Assembly: GCA_030693065.1 (NCBI GenBank)
Contig: JAUYBL010000010.1
Location: 124,001 to 188,000 of the forward strand
DNA: 64,000 nt
Direction of reading: 5' to 3'
Source of the DNA: Methylococcaceae bacterium
GTDB taxonomy: Bacteria; Pseudomonadota; Gammaproteobacteria; Methylococcales; Methylomonadaceae
A program made the position numbers and the translations under genes. Each line of letters begins with the position of its first letter. Position 1 is the first letter of the stretch. Shown piece after piece: positions 8,652 through 17,320 of this stretch. A model generated the notes under the pieces. That model was not told the DNA's origin and searched no databases. It worked only from the letters and a program-made list of their open reading frames with translations.

Positions 8652-10865
8652 TTAAGGATTTGGCCCGTTGTGACAGCTGAAACAGCTTACTTGATAGCCG
8701 ACGGGCCAATTTTTGATGCCGAACTCTCCAGCATTGATAGTTTTTGCCACTTTAATCGCACTCAACGGCGTACCCGCACTGGAGGTGCCGTGACAGTACG
8801 CACAGCTAGGCGTTGTTGCGCTGCCGTTTTTGTTAGCATCTTCATGTGATTTAACCCAGGCATCGCCAGTAGTATGCATGCCATGCGGTCCGCCATTGAC
8901 GGTAGTTGGCACGGTTGTGTGGCACGCCTTACATTCGGCAACTGTGCCGCTATGACCTTGAACCGCTATGCTTTGGGTGTTGTCGTCAACATGAAGAGAT
9001 GGATACTCGGCATGTGTCGAACCATGGCAGGCTTCACATTGCAGACCACCGTGTCCGGTACTAAAACGATATAAATTCAGACCAGGCACAGGTGCATTGG
9101 CATTAGTAGCGAAGGTGTGGTCGGTTGGTACAATCTCTTTGCCGCTCACATTAACGCCAGAAATAGCGCGTTTGCCTGGAGCTGCGCTGTTGTGGCAAGA
9201 CTCGCAGGTTGGCTCATTAAACCAGCCTTGACGAGTTGGACTAGCCACAGCCGCCATGTTGCCGTGACAACTTTGGCAACTCATTAAGGATTGGCCGTTG
9301 GTATCCACGGCCTTACCCATCGCACCACGCAGACATTTTGTCGCTGATCCAGGATGACACAAGTAACATGCGGTGCGATCGCCACTGCTATCGAGTGCTA
9401 GCTGGGTGGCGGGATCCTTCACTGTGGCATGTTTGTTATGCAAATCTTGAGTAAACGGTTTAATCCCGGCAATTCCACCCATCACAGTTTTCTTGTTCAA
9501 CTTATCGAAATAAGCGTTGCTGGCATGACAGCCTACACACAATACCGGTTTGCCGGAATCAGCTGTCGCTAACAACCCCTGAGCTTTGTAACCAGTTTGG
9601 ACCAACGCTGATTGATACAATGTATTGGACAATTGCTTTTCATCATGCAGCCGCAAGATGTTTCGCTTCCAGTCTTTATCCGGATTGGCATCGTTCACCC
9701 AACCTGCAATTGGTTTAGCGGCAATTTCAGCTGGATTGGTTGAGGCTGTAGACGCATGACAACCACTACAAGTCATTTCATCGCTGACTGGTAATACAGT
9801 AGTCGTGGTCGCCAGTTCTTTGCCGGACAAATCTTTCGCCACAACTTTAACGGTCGGATAGAAATTCTTCTTACCGGCATCATCAAATGGCGTGATAGGA
9901 ATACCCTCTGCTTCAAACCAACGATATTCGGTGTTATATGTCATTGGTGCAGGTGCTAGCGAAGGCGTTTCATTACCTGGCGCGGGGGTCCCAGAGGCAA
10001 GGCCATCTAAATTCACACCTACGTCTTTAGCGGGATTTAAACCTACTAAACTGCCAGCCCAATCCCAAAAATTAGTTTTAGTGTAACTACTGGTATTAAT
10101 AGAGCCAGTACTGTCAGCAACCGCTTCATAAGTCAGAGTGACGCCGCTGTTGATCAACTTGCCTGACTTATCCTTTAATTGTGCATGTAAAGTATTGTAA
10201 GGCGGCAATATGGCAAAAACGGAGAAATCCAGACCATCCATGCAATGCATGCCTAAATCATTCCAGGCTAACAATGTGTAGTTGCCTGACGCCGCTGGAG
10301 GCGGAACAGAAGTACTCAACACGGTTACCTGAACTTGTCTCGACGTCTTGCTGTCTTTTACGGTTAACGTGGCGGAACCCGCCTTGATGCCTTTCACAGT
10401 GACAGACCCATTGGCATAACTACCGGTCGCTACTGAATTATCCGATGATGTTACTGTGACGGTGCCGGAAGCATTGGTCACTGCAACATTGGCCGATACC
10501 CCCACATTAAAAGATAAGAAAGAAGGTGATACCGTCAGCGAAGAAACTGGAGCATCTACAACCGTCACAGTCACTTCCTTACTTTTTTTTCTGTCCTTTA
10601 CTGTTATTTTAGCCGTCCCTGCCTTAACGCCTTTAATAGTGGCAACCCCTTTCGTATAGCTTACAGTAGCCACGGAGGTCTTAGATGAAGTCACCTGCAC
10701 TGTCCCCGAGTAGCCAGATACAGTGACATTACTGCTAGAGCCAGCGACAACATTAAGAGATGTCGGACTCACGCGTAGCGATGATTCATCAGCAATCACA
10801 TTACCAACAACCAGCAACGTGAATAAAACCAATAAATATCTTGAAATAGGAATAAAAGCTCTCAT
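8652..10865 (-). CDS. Secreted nine-haem cytochrome c with two Ig-like (BIG2) repeats
   Basis: A 737-residue protein from the ATG at 10865, chosen because a GAGGT ribosome-binding site sits just upstream and the start leads straight into a signal peptide (RAFIPISRYLLVLFTLLV, cleavage near VIADES). Two tandem Ig-like BIG2-type repeats follow (about residues 30-105 and 107-185), each containing a TITVKD- or TLTVKD-like strand. The rest carries nine CxxCH haem motifs: CSGCH, CVGCH, CYLCH, CQSCH, CESCH, CEACH, CKACH, CAYCH and CFSCH, plus a DLGMHC motif. It should be exported and carry out electron transfer in the periplasm or at the surface. Redox partners are not evident nearby. Confidence 0.88.
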   Translation of the reverse strand: MRAFIPISRYLLVLFTLLVVGNVIADESSLRVSPTSLNVVAGSSSNVTVSGYSGTVQVTSSKTSVATVSYTKGVATIKGVKAGTAKITVKDRKKSKEVTVTVVDAPVSSLTVSPSFLSFNVGVSANVAVTNASGTVTVTSSDNSVATGSYANGSVTVKGIKAGSATLTVKDSKTSRQVQVTVLSTSVPPPAASGNYTLLAWNDLGMHCMDGLDFSVFAILPPYNTLHAQLKDKSGKLINSGVTLTYEAVADSTGSINTSSYTKTNFWDWAGSLVGLNPAKDVGVNLDGLASGTPAPGNETPSLAPAPMTYNTEYRWFEAEGIPITPFDDAGKKNFYPTVKVVAKDLSGKELATTTTVLPVSDEMTCSGCHASTASTNPAEIAAKPIAGWVNDANPDKDWKRNILRLHDEKQLSNTLYQSALVQTGYKAQGLLATADSGKPVLCVGCHASNAYFDKLNKKTVMGGIAGIKPFTQDLHNKHATVKDPATQLALDSSGDRTACYLCHPGSATKCLRGAMGKAVDTNGQSLMSCQSCHGNMAAVASPTRQGWFNEPTCESCHNSAAPGKRAISGVNVSGKEIVPTDHTFATNANAPVPGLNLYRFSTGHGGLQCEACHGSTHAEYPSLHVDDNTQSIAVQGHSGTVAECKACHTTVPTTVNGGPHGMHTTGDAWVKSHEDANKNGSATTPSCAYCHGTSSAGTPLSAIKVAKTINAGEFGIKNWPVGYQVSCFSCHNGPNP

Positions 10866-11156
10866 AAAGACCTCACTCAAATAGAGGAAATAAAATCGCA
10901 TAGTACATTAGCAAATTCTAAAAAACTAACGTCTCGAATAATTTGCTAAGAATTCATGACTTAGCTCACAAAACCATCAAATAACAGATCCGTTTTTAAT
11001 AAATTAGCGAGCCTTACTGGCCTTCTGCTCAAACAACTCTGCCCTAATAGCTATTAGTCAACGGACAAAGTTACTTGCTTTGATTCTAATCAATAGGTTA
11101 AGCATGTATTATGTGAACAATGCTTCTGTTTTCACACTTCTGCACCTGAATATCGT

Positions 11157-13418
11157 ATGCCATCCAAGAAAAAACCCGTTGATTTTGTATCAACAAAAGA
11201 CCCCTACGCTCAGCGTGAAGCTGATAAATATGAGAAACCCATCCCCAGTCGGGAGCTAATCCTGCAGCTGATCGAACATACCGGCAAGCCGTTGTCACGC
11301 CAGGACATTAGCGATGCATTTGCTCTGGACTCGGAAGATGATGAGGAAGCCTTGCGCCGACGATTGCGAGCGATGGAGCGTGATGGTCAGTTATTATTCA
11401 ATCGCAGCAAGCAGTATTGTCTGGTTAATAACAAGGATTTGCTGGTTGGCCGAGTAATTGGCCATGCCGATGGCTTTGGTTTCTTAAGACCAGACGACGG
11501 CTCCGATGATTTGTACTTATCACCGCGAGAAATGAATCCCCTGCTGCATAACGACCGGGCAATGGTGCGCATTGCCGGTGTCGATAAAAAAGGCCGCCGT
11601 GAAGGCGCGGTGGTAGAAATTCTGGAACGCAACACCCACCAGATTGTCGGCAGGCTTTATAAGGAAGACGGCTTTACTTATGTGGTCCCCGATAACAAAA
11701 ATATCGCGCAAACAGTGCTGCTGCAAAAAGGCGGTATCGGCAAAGCCAAACAAGGCCAGATTGTTATCGCCGAAATTGTTGAGCAACCTACCAAACTGCA
11801 CCAACCGATCGGCCGCATCATTGAAGTACTGGGCGACCATCTGGCACCTGGCATGGAAATCGAAATGGCCATTCGTTCGCACGAATTGCCGCACATTTGG
11901 CCGGATGAAGTGCTTGATCAAATTAAAAGTTTGAGTGCCGAAGTCCCTGAGTCTGCCAAAGAAGGTCGCGTAGATTTGCGCGACACGCCTTTAGTCACTA
12001 TCGACGGAGAAGATGCGCGCGATTTTGACGATGCGGTGTTTTGCAAAAAAACTCAAAAGGGCTGGAAATTATTAGTCGCGATTGCTGATGTCTCGCATTA
12101 CGTGCAAGTCGGCAGCCCGCTTGATATTGAAGCCAAAAACCGCAGCACTTCAGTGTATTTTCCTGAGCAAGTTATTCCAATGCTACCGGAAATTTTGTCC
12201 AATGGACTGTGCTCAATCAATCCGAATGTCGACCGCTTATGTATGGTCTGCGAAATACTAATTGACGACGAAGGTACGGTGTCACGCTCACGCTTTTTTG
12301 AAGCGGTGATGCGTTCTCATGCCCGTCTGACGTATACCGAAGTAGCGCAGATGCTGGTTGAAAATAACCAAGTACTGGCCGAAAAATACAGCGTATTGAT
12401 GCCACATCTACGCGAGCTATATGCCTTATACAAAGTCATGCGCATCAGCCGCGAGCAGCGTGGCGCGATGGATTTCGATACCCAGGAAACCCGCATTGTG
12501 TTCGGCAAAGACCGGAAAATCGAAAAAATCATCCCGGTAGTGCGCAACGATGCCCACAAACTGATTGAAGAATTCATGATTACCGCCAACTGCGCGGCAG
12601 CCAAGTATCTGAATGCCAAGAAAATCCCGAAACTGCTCCGCATTCACGAAGGCCCCAACGCCGACAAATTGCTTAACCTGAAAACCTTTCTGGGTGAACT
12701 GGGCTTGAAGTTTGGCGGCGGCATCAATCCGACACCGCTGGATTACATGCATCTGATCGACTCCATCAAAGATCGTCCCGATGCGCATTTGATTCAAACC
12801 GTATTATTGCGCTCCATGTCGCAAGCGGTTTACAGCCCGGAATTAAAGGGCCATTTTGGCTTGGCGCTAGATGCTTATGCGCACTTTACCTCACCCATTC
12901 GTCGTTACCCCGATTTGTTAGTTCACCGGGCGATTCGTCATTGTTTGCAAGGTAAGAGCGTGGAAAGTTTTGCTTACGGACTTCCCGACATGGTATTGCT
13001 CGGTGAGTCTTGCTCAGCCAACGAGCGCCGCGCCGATGAAGCCACCCGCGAAGTCGTCAGCTGGCTGAAGTGCGAATACATGATGGATAAACTCGGCGAG
13101 GAATTCGTTGGTATTATTTCCGCTGTCACCTCGTTCGGCTTTTTTGTCGAACTTGCTGAAATTTATGTCGAAGGCTTGGTGCATATCAGTAACTTAGGCC
13201 AGGATTACTTTCATTTCGATCCTACCAGCCATCAGTTAAAAGGCGAGCGTACCAACACCAACTTCCGCTTAGGCGACACAGTGAAAGTAAAAGTCGCGCG
13301 GGTTGATCTGGATGAGAAGAAAATCGACTTCGATCTGATCCAAAAACAAGCTGAAGTAAAAAAAGGTTCTGAAACAGCTAAAACTGGAACCGCTAAAAAA
13401 AGGCGTCGCAAAAAATGA
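11157..13418 (+). CDS. rnr: Ribonuclease R
   Basis: RNB-family 3'-5' exoribonuclease, 753 residues. An N-terminal winged-helix-like region (about 30-95) is followed by cold-shock domains, then the RNB catalytic centre TIDGEDARDFDDAVF with its metal-binding aspartates and the FTSPIRRYPDLLVHRAI block. The S1 domain (about 640-725) includes GIISAVTSFGFFVEL. The C-terminus is lysine- and arginine-rich (KKRRRKK), typical of RNase R. It degrades structured RNA and takes part in rRNA quality control. The stop overlaps the rlmB start by 4 bp. The 291 bp upstream of the start hold the divergent promoters; I see no other feature there. Confidence 0.96.
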   Translation: MPSKKKPVDFVSTKDPYAQREADKYEKPIPSRELILQLIEHTGKPLSRQDISDAFALDSEDDEEALRRRLRAMERDGQLLFNRSKQYCLVNNKDLLVGRVIGHADGFGFLRPDDGSDDLYLSPREMNPLLHNDRAMVRIAGVDKKGRREGAVVEILERNTHQIVGRLYKEDGFTYVVPDNKNIAQTVLLQKGGIGKAKQGQIVIAEIVEQPTKLHQPIGRIIEVLGDHLAPGMEIEMAIRSHELPHIWPDEVLDQIKSLSAEVPESAKEGRVDLRDTPLVTIDGEDARDFDDAVFCKKTQKGWKLLVAIADVSHYVQVGSPLDIEAKNRSTSVYFPEQVIPMLPEILSNGLCSINPNVDRLCMVCEILIDDEGTVSRSRFFEAVMRSHARLTYTEVAQMLVENNQVLAEKYSVLMPHLRELYALYKVMRISREQRGAMDFDTQETRIVFGKDRKIEKIIPVVRNDAHKLIEEFMITANCAAAKYLNAKKIPKLLRIHEGPNADKLLNLKTFLGELGLKFGGGINPTPLDYMHLIDSIKDRPDAHLIQTVLLRSMSQAVYSPELKGHFGLALDAYAHFTSPIRRYPDLLVHRAIRHCLQGKSVESFAYGLPDMVLLGESCSANERRADEATREVVSWLKCEYMMDKLGEEFVGIISAVTSFGFFVELAEIYVEGLVHISNLGQDYFHFDPTSHQLKGERTNTNFRLGDTVKVKVARVDLDEKKIDFDLIQKQAEVKKGSETAKTGTAKKRRRKK

Positions 13419-14155
13419 AGTTAAGCAAAATATTTGGTCTGCATTCGGTACAGGCCGCCCTGGATTACTCCCCCACCAAAATTCACGGCGGCTGGGTGGA
13501 TGGTCAACGTCAAGACAAACGACTGACAGAAATACTCGATGATTTAAAAAAGCTCGGGGTAATTCCGGAAAAAGTCGACCGTAAGCGCCTGGATAAACTG
13601 GCCGACGGTAGTAATCATCAAGGCATCGTCATAGAAGTGGAAATGCCCGCCGAGCTTTCCGAAAGCGACTTAAAAACCGCCGTGGAAAATCTTACCGGCA
13701 CACCGTTGTTCCTGGTATTGGACAATGTGCAAGACCCGCATAACCTTGGTGCTTGCTTACGTAGCGCCGATGCCACCGGCGTGCATGGCGTAATCATCAC
13801 TAAAGACAACGCCACCGGCATCACTCCGACAGTTTGCAAAGTCGCCAGTGGCGCGGCCGAAACTGTGCCGGTCTATCAAGTGACCAATCTAGCCAGAACC
13901 TTACGCTGGCTGAAAGATCAAAATATTTGGGTAATGGGCGCGGCCGGTGAAGCCACCCAAACCGCCTATCAAACCGATTTAACCGTGCCACTGGCGCTGG
14001 TATTGGGTGCAGAAGGCAAAGGCTTGCGACGGCTGACTAAAGAAGAATGTGACATGCTAATCAAGCTACCCATGTTCGGCCAGGTTGAAAGCTTAAACCT
14101 ATCGGTAGCTACCGGCGTATTGCTATATGAAGCAGTACGTCAGCGACTTAAATAA
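13415..14155 (+). CDS. rlmB: 23S rRNA (guanosine-2251-2'-O)-methyltransferase
   Basis: SPOUT-family methyltransferase of 246 residues. An N-terminal L30e-like substrate-binding domain (FGLHSVQAAL) precedes the knot domain with LVLDNVQDPHNLGACLRSAD, LVLGAEGKGLRRL and SLNLSVATGVLLYE, the three SAM-binding motifs. It methylates G2251 in the peptidyl-transferase region of 23S rRNA. The ATGA overlap with rnr indicates translational coupling, the usual rnr-rlmB operon. Confidence 0.95.
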   Translation: MKLSKIFGLHSVQAALDYSPTKIHGGWVDGQRQDKRLTEILDDLKKLGVIPEKVDRKRLDKLADGSNHQGIVIEVEMPAELSESDLKTAVENLTGTPLFLVLDNVQDPHNLGACLRSADATGVHGVIITKDNATGITPTVCKVASGAAETVPVYQVTNLARTLRWLKDQNIWVMGAAGEATQTAYQTDLTVPLALVLGAEGKGLRRLTKEECDMLIKLPMFGQVESLNLSVATGVLLYEAVRQRLK

Positions 14156-14204
14156 ACCAGCTTACCTCTGCGTTATACCTATCACAATAAGTTCACATGC
14201 CATG

Positions 14205-14224
14205 CCTTCTCCAACGGGAGAAGG
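14205..14224. repeat. Palindromic intergenic repeat
   Basis: CCTTCTCC (14205-14212) and GGAGAAGG (14217-14224) form an 8-bp hairpin with a 4-nt loop, followed by TTAGGATGAGGG. This resembles a dispersed intergenic repeat found in many proteobacterial genomes. It may also end the rnr-rlmB transcript. Confidence 0.5.
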
Positions 14225-14357
14225 TTAGGATGAGGGTTTCAAAATAAAAACTTATTGGGATTGGCATTACTCCGGCATGATCAATCATCATTGCCGGATT
14301 CGTCACCTTCGATATATCTTGCGCCTTCCCACTCTGCATTTAATTTAAAGATCACCG

Positions 14358-16019
14358 ATGGACTGGCTTCTACAATTATTTAACCAAGACTCCGTTCCCC
14401 ATACTTTGCTGATTCTAAGCTTAGTAATTTCAACCGGCTTGATTTTAGGACGACTATCGCTGGCCGGTATTCAGTTAGGCATTGCCGGGGTGCTGTTTTC
14501 CGGACTGATTTTTGGTCACTTCAAAATCAACATCAATGCCGAAGTGATGCATTTTGTTCGCGAATTCGGTTTAGTGCTGTTTGTCTACGCTATCGGCTTG
14601 CAAGTGGGACCCAGCTTTGTCAGCTCGTTTTTCCGTTATGGACTACGTTTGAACGGCATGGCGGCTGTAGTCGTTTTATTGGGGGCTTTGATCACGGTAT
14701 TGATCAGCGCTTTCGGCAATATTCCAATACCGGTCGCAGTCGGCCTGTTTTCCGGTGCAACTACCAACACGCCATCGCTGGCGGCCGCTCAGCAAGTGCT
14801 AGGCAGCCTACCCGGTATCAATACTGAAACCCTAAAAATGCCCGGACTGGGTTATGCGGTGGCCTATCCATTCGGCATCGTCGGCATTATTTTGTCCATG
14901 CTGCTGACCAAACGGCTGTTTAAAATTGATATTGCCGACGAAACCCAGCGCTTTGATGATAAGCAACAGCAACAAGCGCGCGTGCCGATCTGGAAGGATT
15001 TGCGCGTGGAAAATCCCAATCTCAACGGTTTGAAACCCAGTCAGATTCCGTATTTTGCCAGCATGAAAGTTGTTATGACGCGGATCATGCACAATGGCGA
15101 AGTCGATGTTGCCGGACAAGACAGCCGCTTGACAGTCGGCGACACTATCCGCCTAGTCGGCGAGCGCGAGCAGCTCGAACAGCTAAAAATTCTGATTGGC
15201 CCTGAATCGGACATCGATTTGAAGCAGATCGCCAGCAATCTGCAAAGCAAGCGTTTAGTCGTCACTAATAAGACAGCAATTAACCAAACAATCGGCAGCT
15301 TGTGCCTAATGTATGGCGTCATTATTTCTCGAATTCATCGTCCCGATGTGGAATTTTCGCCAACCAGCACAGTTCATCTGCAATTTGGCGATGAGTTGCA
15401 TGTCGTGGGCAGCCCGGATGCGCTGAAGTCTATAGAAAAAGCCTTGGGCAACTCGCTGGAAGAAATAAATCATCCGCAAATCGTACCGATTTTTATCGGC
15501 ATCACCCTAGGCATTTTACTGGGTAGCTTGCCGCTTTATTTACCCGGCATGCCGTCGGCAGTAAAGCTGGGCATGGCCGGAGGACCGTTGTTGGTAGCGA
15601 TCATGCTTAGCCGTATCGGCAATTGGGGCACGATGACCTGGCACTTGCCGAAGAGCTCAAATATTATCCTTAAAGACATCGGCATTGTGCTGTTCTTAGC
15701 TTGCGTGGGCTTGCATTCCGGCGACCAATTCGTCGAAACGCTGGTAGGCGGGGATGGGGTCTATTGGATGGCTTGTGCGGCACTGATTACATTGTTACCC
15801 TTGCTGATTATCGCCGCAGTCGCTCGCGCCGTATTCAAACTGAATTTTCTGTCTTTATGCGGATTACTGGCCGGTAGTATGACTGATCCACCGGCATTGG
15901 CCTTCGCCAACAACCTCAGTCCATCGGCAGCGGTATCAATGACTTATGCAACGGTGTATCCGTTGGTGATGATCTTGCGGATTATTGCCGCGCAACTGAT
16001 TATTTTGTTGATGAACTAA
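14358..16019 (+). CDS. YidE/AspT-type transporter with two RCK_C (TrkA-C) domains
   Basis: A 553-residue inner-membrane protein, the length of E. coli YidE. About five transmembrane segments (20-180) precede two cytosolic TrkA-C-like domains (about 205-285 and 290-370: VAGQDSRLTVGDTIRLVGE and FGDELHVVGSPDALKSIEK), then a second set of about six segments (380-553). The membrane halves share inverted-repeat-like motifs, including GATTNTPSLAAA and GSMTDPPALAFA. AspT relatives exchange aspartate for alanine; YidE substrates are not settled, so I name only the family. Confidence 0.85.
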   Translation: MDWLLQLFNQDSVPHTLLILSLVISTGLILGRLSLAGIQLGIAGVLFSGLIFGHFKININAEVMHFVREFGLVLFVYAIGLQVGPSFVSSFFRYGLRLNGMAAVVVLLGALITVLISAFGNIPIPVAVGLFSGATTNTPSLAAAQQVLGSLPGINTETLKMPGLGYAVAYPFGIVGIILSMLLTKRLFKIDIADETQRFDDKQQQQARVPIWKDLRVENPNLNGLKPSQIPYFASMKVVMTRIMHNGEVDVAGQDSRLTVGDTIRLVGEREQLEQLKILIGPESDIDLKQIASNLQSKRLVVTNKTAINQTIGSLCLMYGVIISRIHRPDVEFSPTSTVHLQFGDELHVVGSPDALKSIEKALGNSLEEINHPQIVPIFIGITLGILLGSLPLYLPGMPSAVKLGMAGGPLLVAIMLSRIGNWGTMTWHLPKSSNIILKDIGIVLFLACVGLHSGDQFVETLVGGDGVYWMACAALITLLPLLIIAAVARAVFKLNFLSLCGLLAGSMTDPPALAFANNLSPSAAVSMTYATVYPLVMILRIIAAQLIILLMN

Positions 16020-16192
16020 GCGAAGATCATTTTAGTTAACACATACAAATTGACACTAAGCACTGCTATTCATAGAATTGCTCCATGAACCAAACATATT
16101 TCACTATTTCCCTAAAACAAAACACACGTTGGCTGCGAAAACTACTTCGCTTTCGCCGCAGTGTTGTTTTATTGGTTTATTAGCTTCAACTT

Positions 16193-16230
16193 ACCAAAGC
16201 AACCGCGGGTCTTGCCTCGGTTGCTTTGGT
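16193..16230 (+). promoter_or_regulatory. Stem-loop in the leader of the EamA gene
   Basis: A perfect 13-bp inverted repeat, ACCAAAGCAACCG (16193-16205) and CGGTTGCTTTGGT (16218-16230), with a 12-nt loop, ends 46 bp upstream of the GTG start. No T-run follows, so it is not a classic terminator. It could be a leader control structure or a dispersed repeat. The rest of 16020-16276 shows no gene. Confidence 0.4.
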
Positions 16231-16276
16231 ATTCTGTCCCGCAAGATTCGCATTTTTCATATGAAAGGAGAATCTT

Positions 16277-17203
16277 GTGCCCCACTCAGTACCACCTGCC
16301 TCACGTATTATCGGCTGCTTGTTCGTATTACTTGCTGCCTTTGGTTTTTCGGCCAAATCCATTCTGGTTAAATTAGCATACGGAGTCAGTCCGGAGCTTG
16401 ATACCATCACCTTGATGCTGCTGCGCATGGCGATTTCGCTGCCATTTTTTCTGGTCGTTGCATTATTGTCTGCCCGCAAATCAGCGCAAACATCAACAAA
16501 TCAATATTTGAACAGACAAGACAAATTGATGACTTTGGGCTTAGGCGTGCTGGGTTACTACCTATCCAGCTTGCTTGATTTTGAGGGACTAACTTATATT
16601 TCAGCTGGCCTTGAGCGCTTGATTTTATTTCTTTATCCGACGTTTGTGGTGTTATTAACAGCCGGTTTACAACGCCGTGCGATTAATCGTTATCAGGGAT
16701 TAGCACTGTTACTTAGCTATGGCGGGATGGTTTTAGTGTTTGTCGATAACCTGATGCAGTCAGTTTCTACCAACTTATTGTTGGGCTCAGTATTTGTCGC
16801 CAGCAGCGCACTGACCTTTTCTATTTTTATGATCGGCAGCGGCGTGGTGATTAAACGGGTAGGCGCCATGCGATTTACCGCTTATTCCATGACCGTTGCC
16901 TGCCTGGTTACCTGTTTGCATTTTCTGGTGCTGCATGGTGTTTATCCATTGAATCTTCCGCTCAACGTGTATGGCTTGGCTGCCATCATGGCGATTTTTT
17001 CAACCGTACTCCCGGCATTTTTAATGAATGCAGGAATCCAACGTATTGGCGCCGGCTCAGCATCGATTATCAGTTCAGCAGGACCTGTAATTACTTTAGC
17101 GTTAGCCTTTTTCTTGCTGGACGAGGCGTTAACAATTATCCAACTAGCAGGCACTGTGTTGACTTTGGTCGGCGTGTACGTTGTCAGTCAGGCAAAAACT
17201 TAA
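16277..17203 (+). CDS. EamA/DMT-family transporter
   Basis: A 308-residue inner-membrane protein with about ten predicted transmembrane segments and two EamA repeats (about residues 10-145 and 160-305), the drug/metabolite transporter architecture. The second repeat ends GTVLTLVGVYVVSQ, a typical EamA end. Start is GTG at 16277, fixed by an AAAGGAG ribosome-binding site 6 bp upstream. The substrate cannot be told from sequence. A 13-bp stem-loop precedes the gene and a palindromic repeat follows it. Confidence 0.85.
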   Translation: MPHSVPPASRIIGCLFVLLAAFGFSAKSILVKLAYGVSPELDTITLMLLRMAISLPFFLVVALLSARKSAQTSTNQYLNRQDKLMTLGLGVLGYYLSSLLDFEGLTYISAGLERLILFLYPTFVVLLTAGLQRRAINRYQGLALLLSYGGMVLVFVDNLMQSVSTNLLLGSVFVASSALTFSIFMIGSGVVIKRVGAMRFTAYSMTVACLVTCLHFLVLHGVYPLNLPLNVYGLAAIMAIFSTVLPAFLMNAGIQRIGAGSASIISSAGPVITLALAFFLLDEALTIIQLAGTVLTLVGVYVVSQAKT

Positions 17204-17214
17204 CGAAGAAATCC

Positions 17215-17253
17215 ATTCCGTTCATGGTTTGACAAGCTCACCATGAACGGAAT
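17215..17253. repeat. Palindromic intergenic repeat
   Basis: A perfect 14-bp inverted repeat, ATTCCGTTCATGGT (17215-17228) and ACCATGAACGGAAT (17240-17253), with the spacer TTGACAAGCTC. This closely resembles a dispersed proteobacterial repeat of the form CGTTCATGGTTCGACAAGC. It lies between the convergent EamA and L,D-transpeptidase genes and may also act as a terminator. Confidence 0.7.
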
Positions 17254-17320
17254 CCTTTGATTTATAAGATTCCTCTCGAACTTATAATCTTTGGGTGCTG
17301 GTTTGATAGAAGTACAGGTT

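Noticed and set aside
16020-16276. Small ORFs in the leader of the EamA gene
   Set aside because: They overlap each other and a stem-loop, lack ribosome-binding sites, and the AAAGGAG site clearly serves the GTG at 16277.
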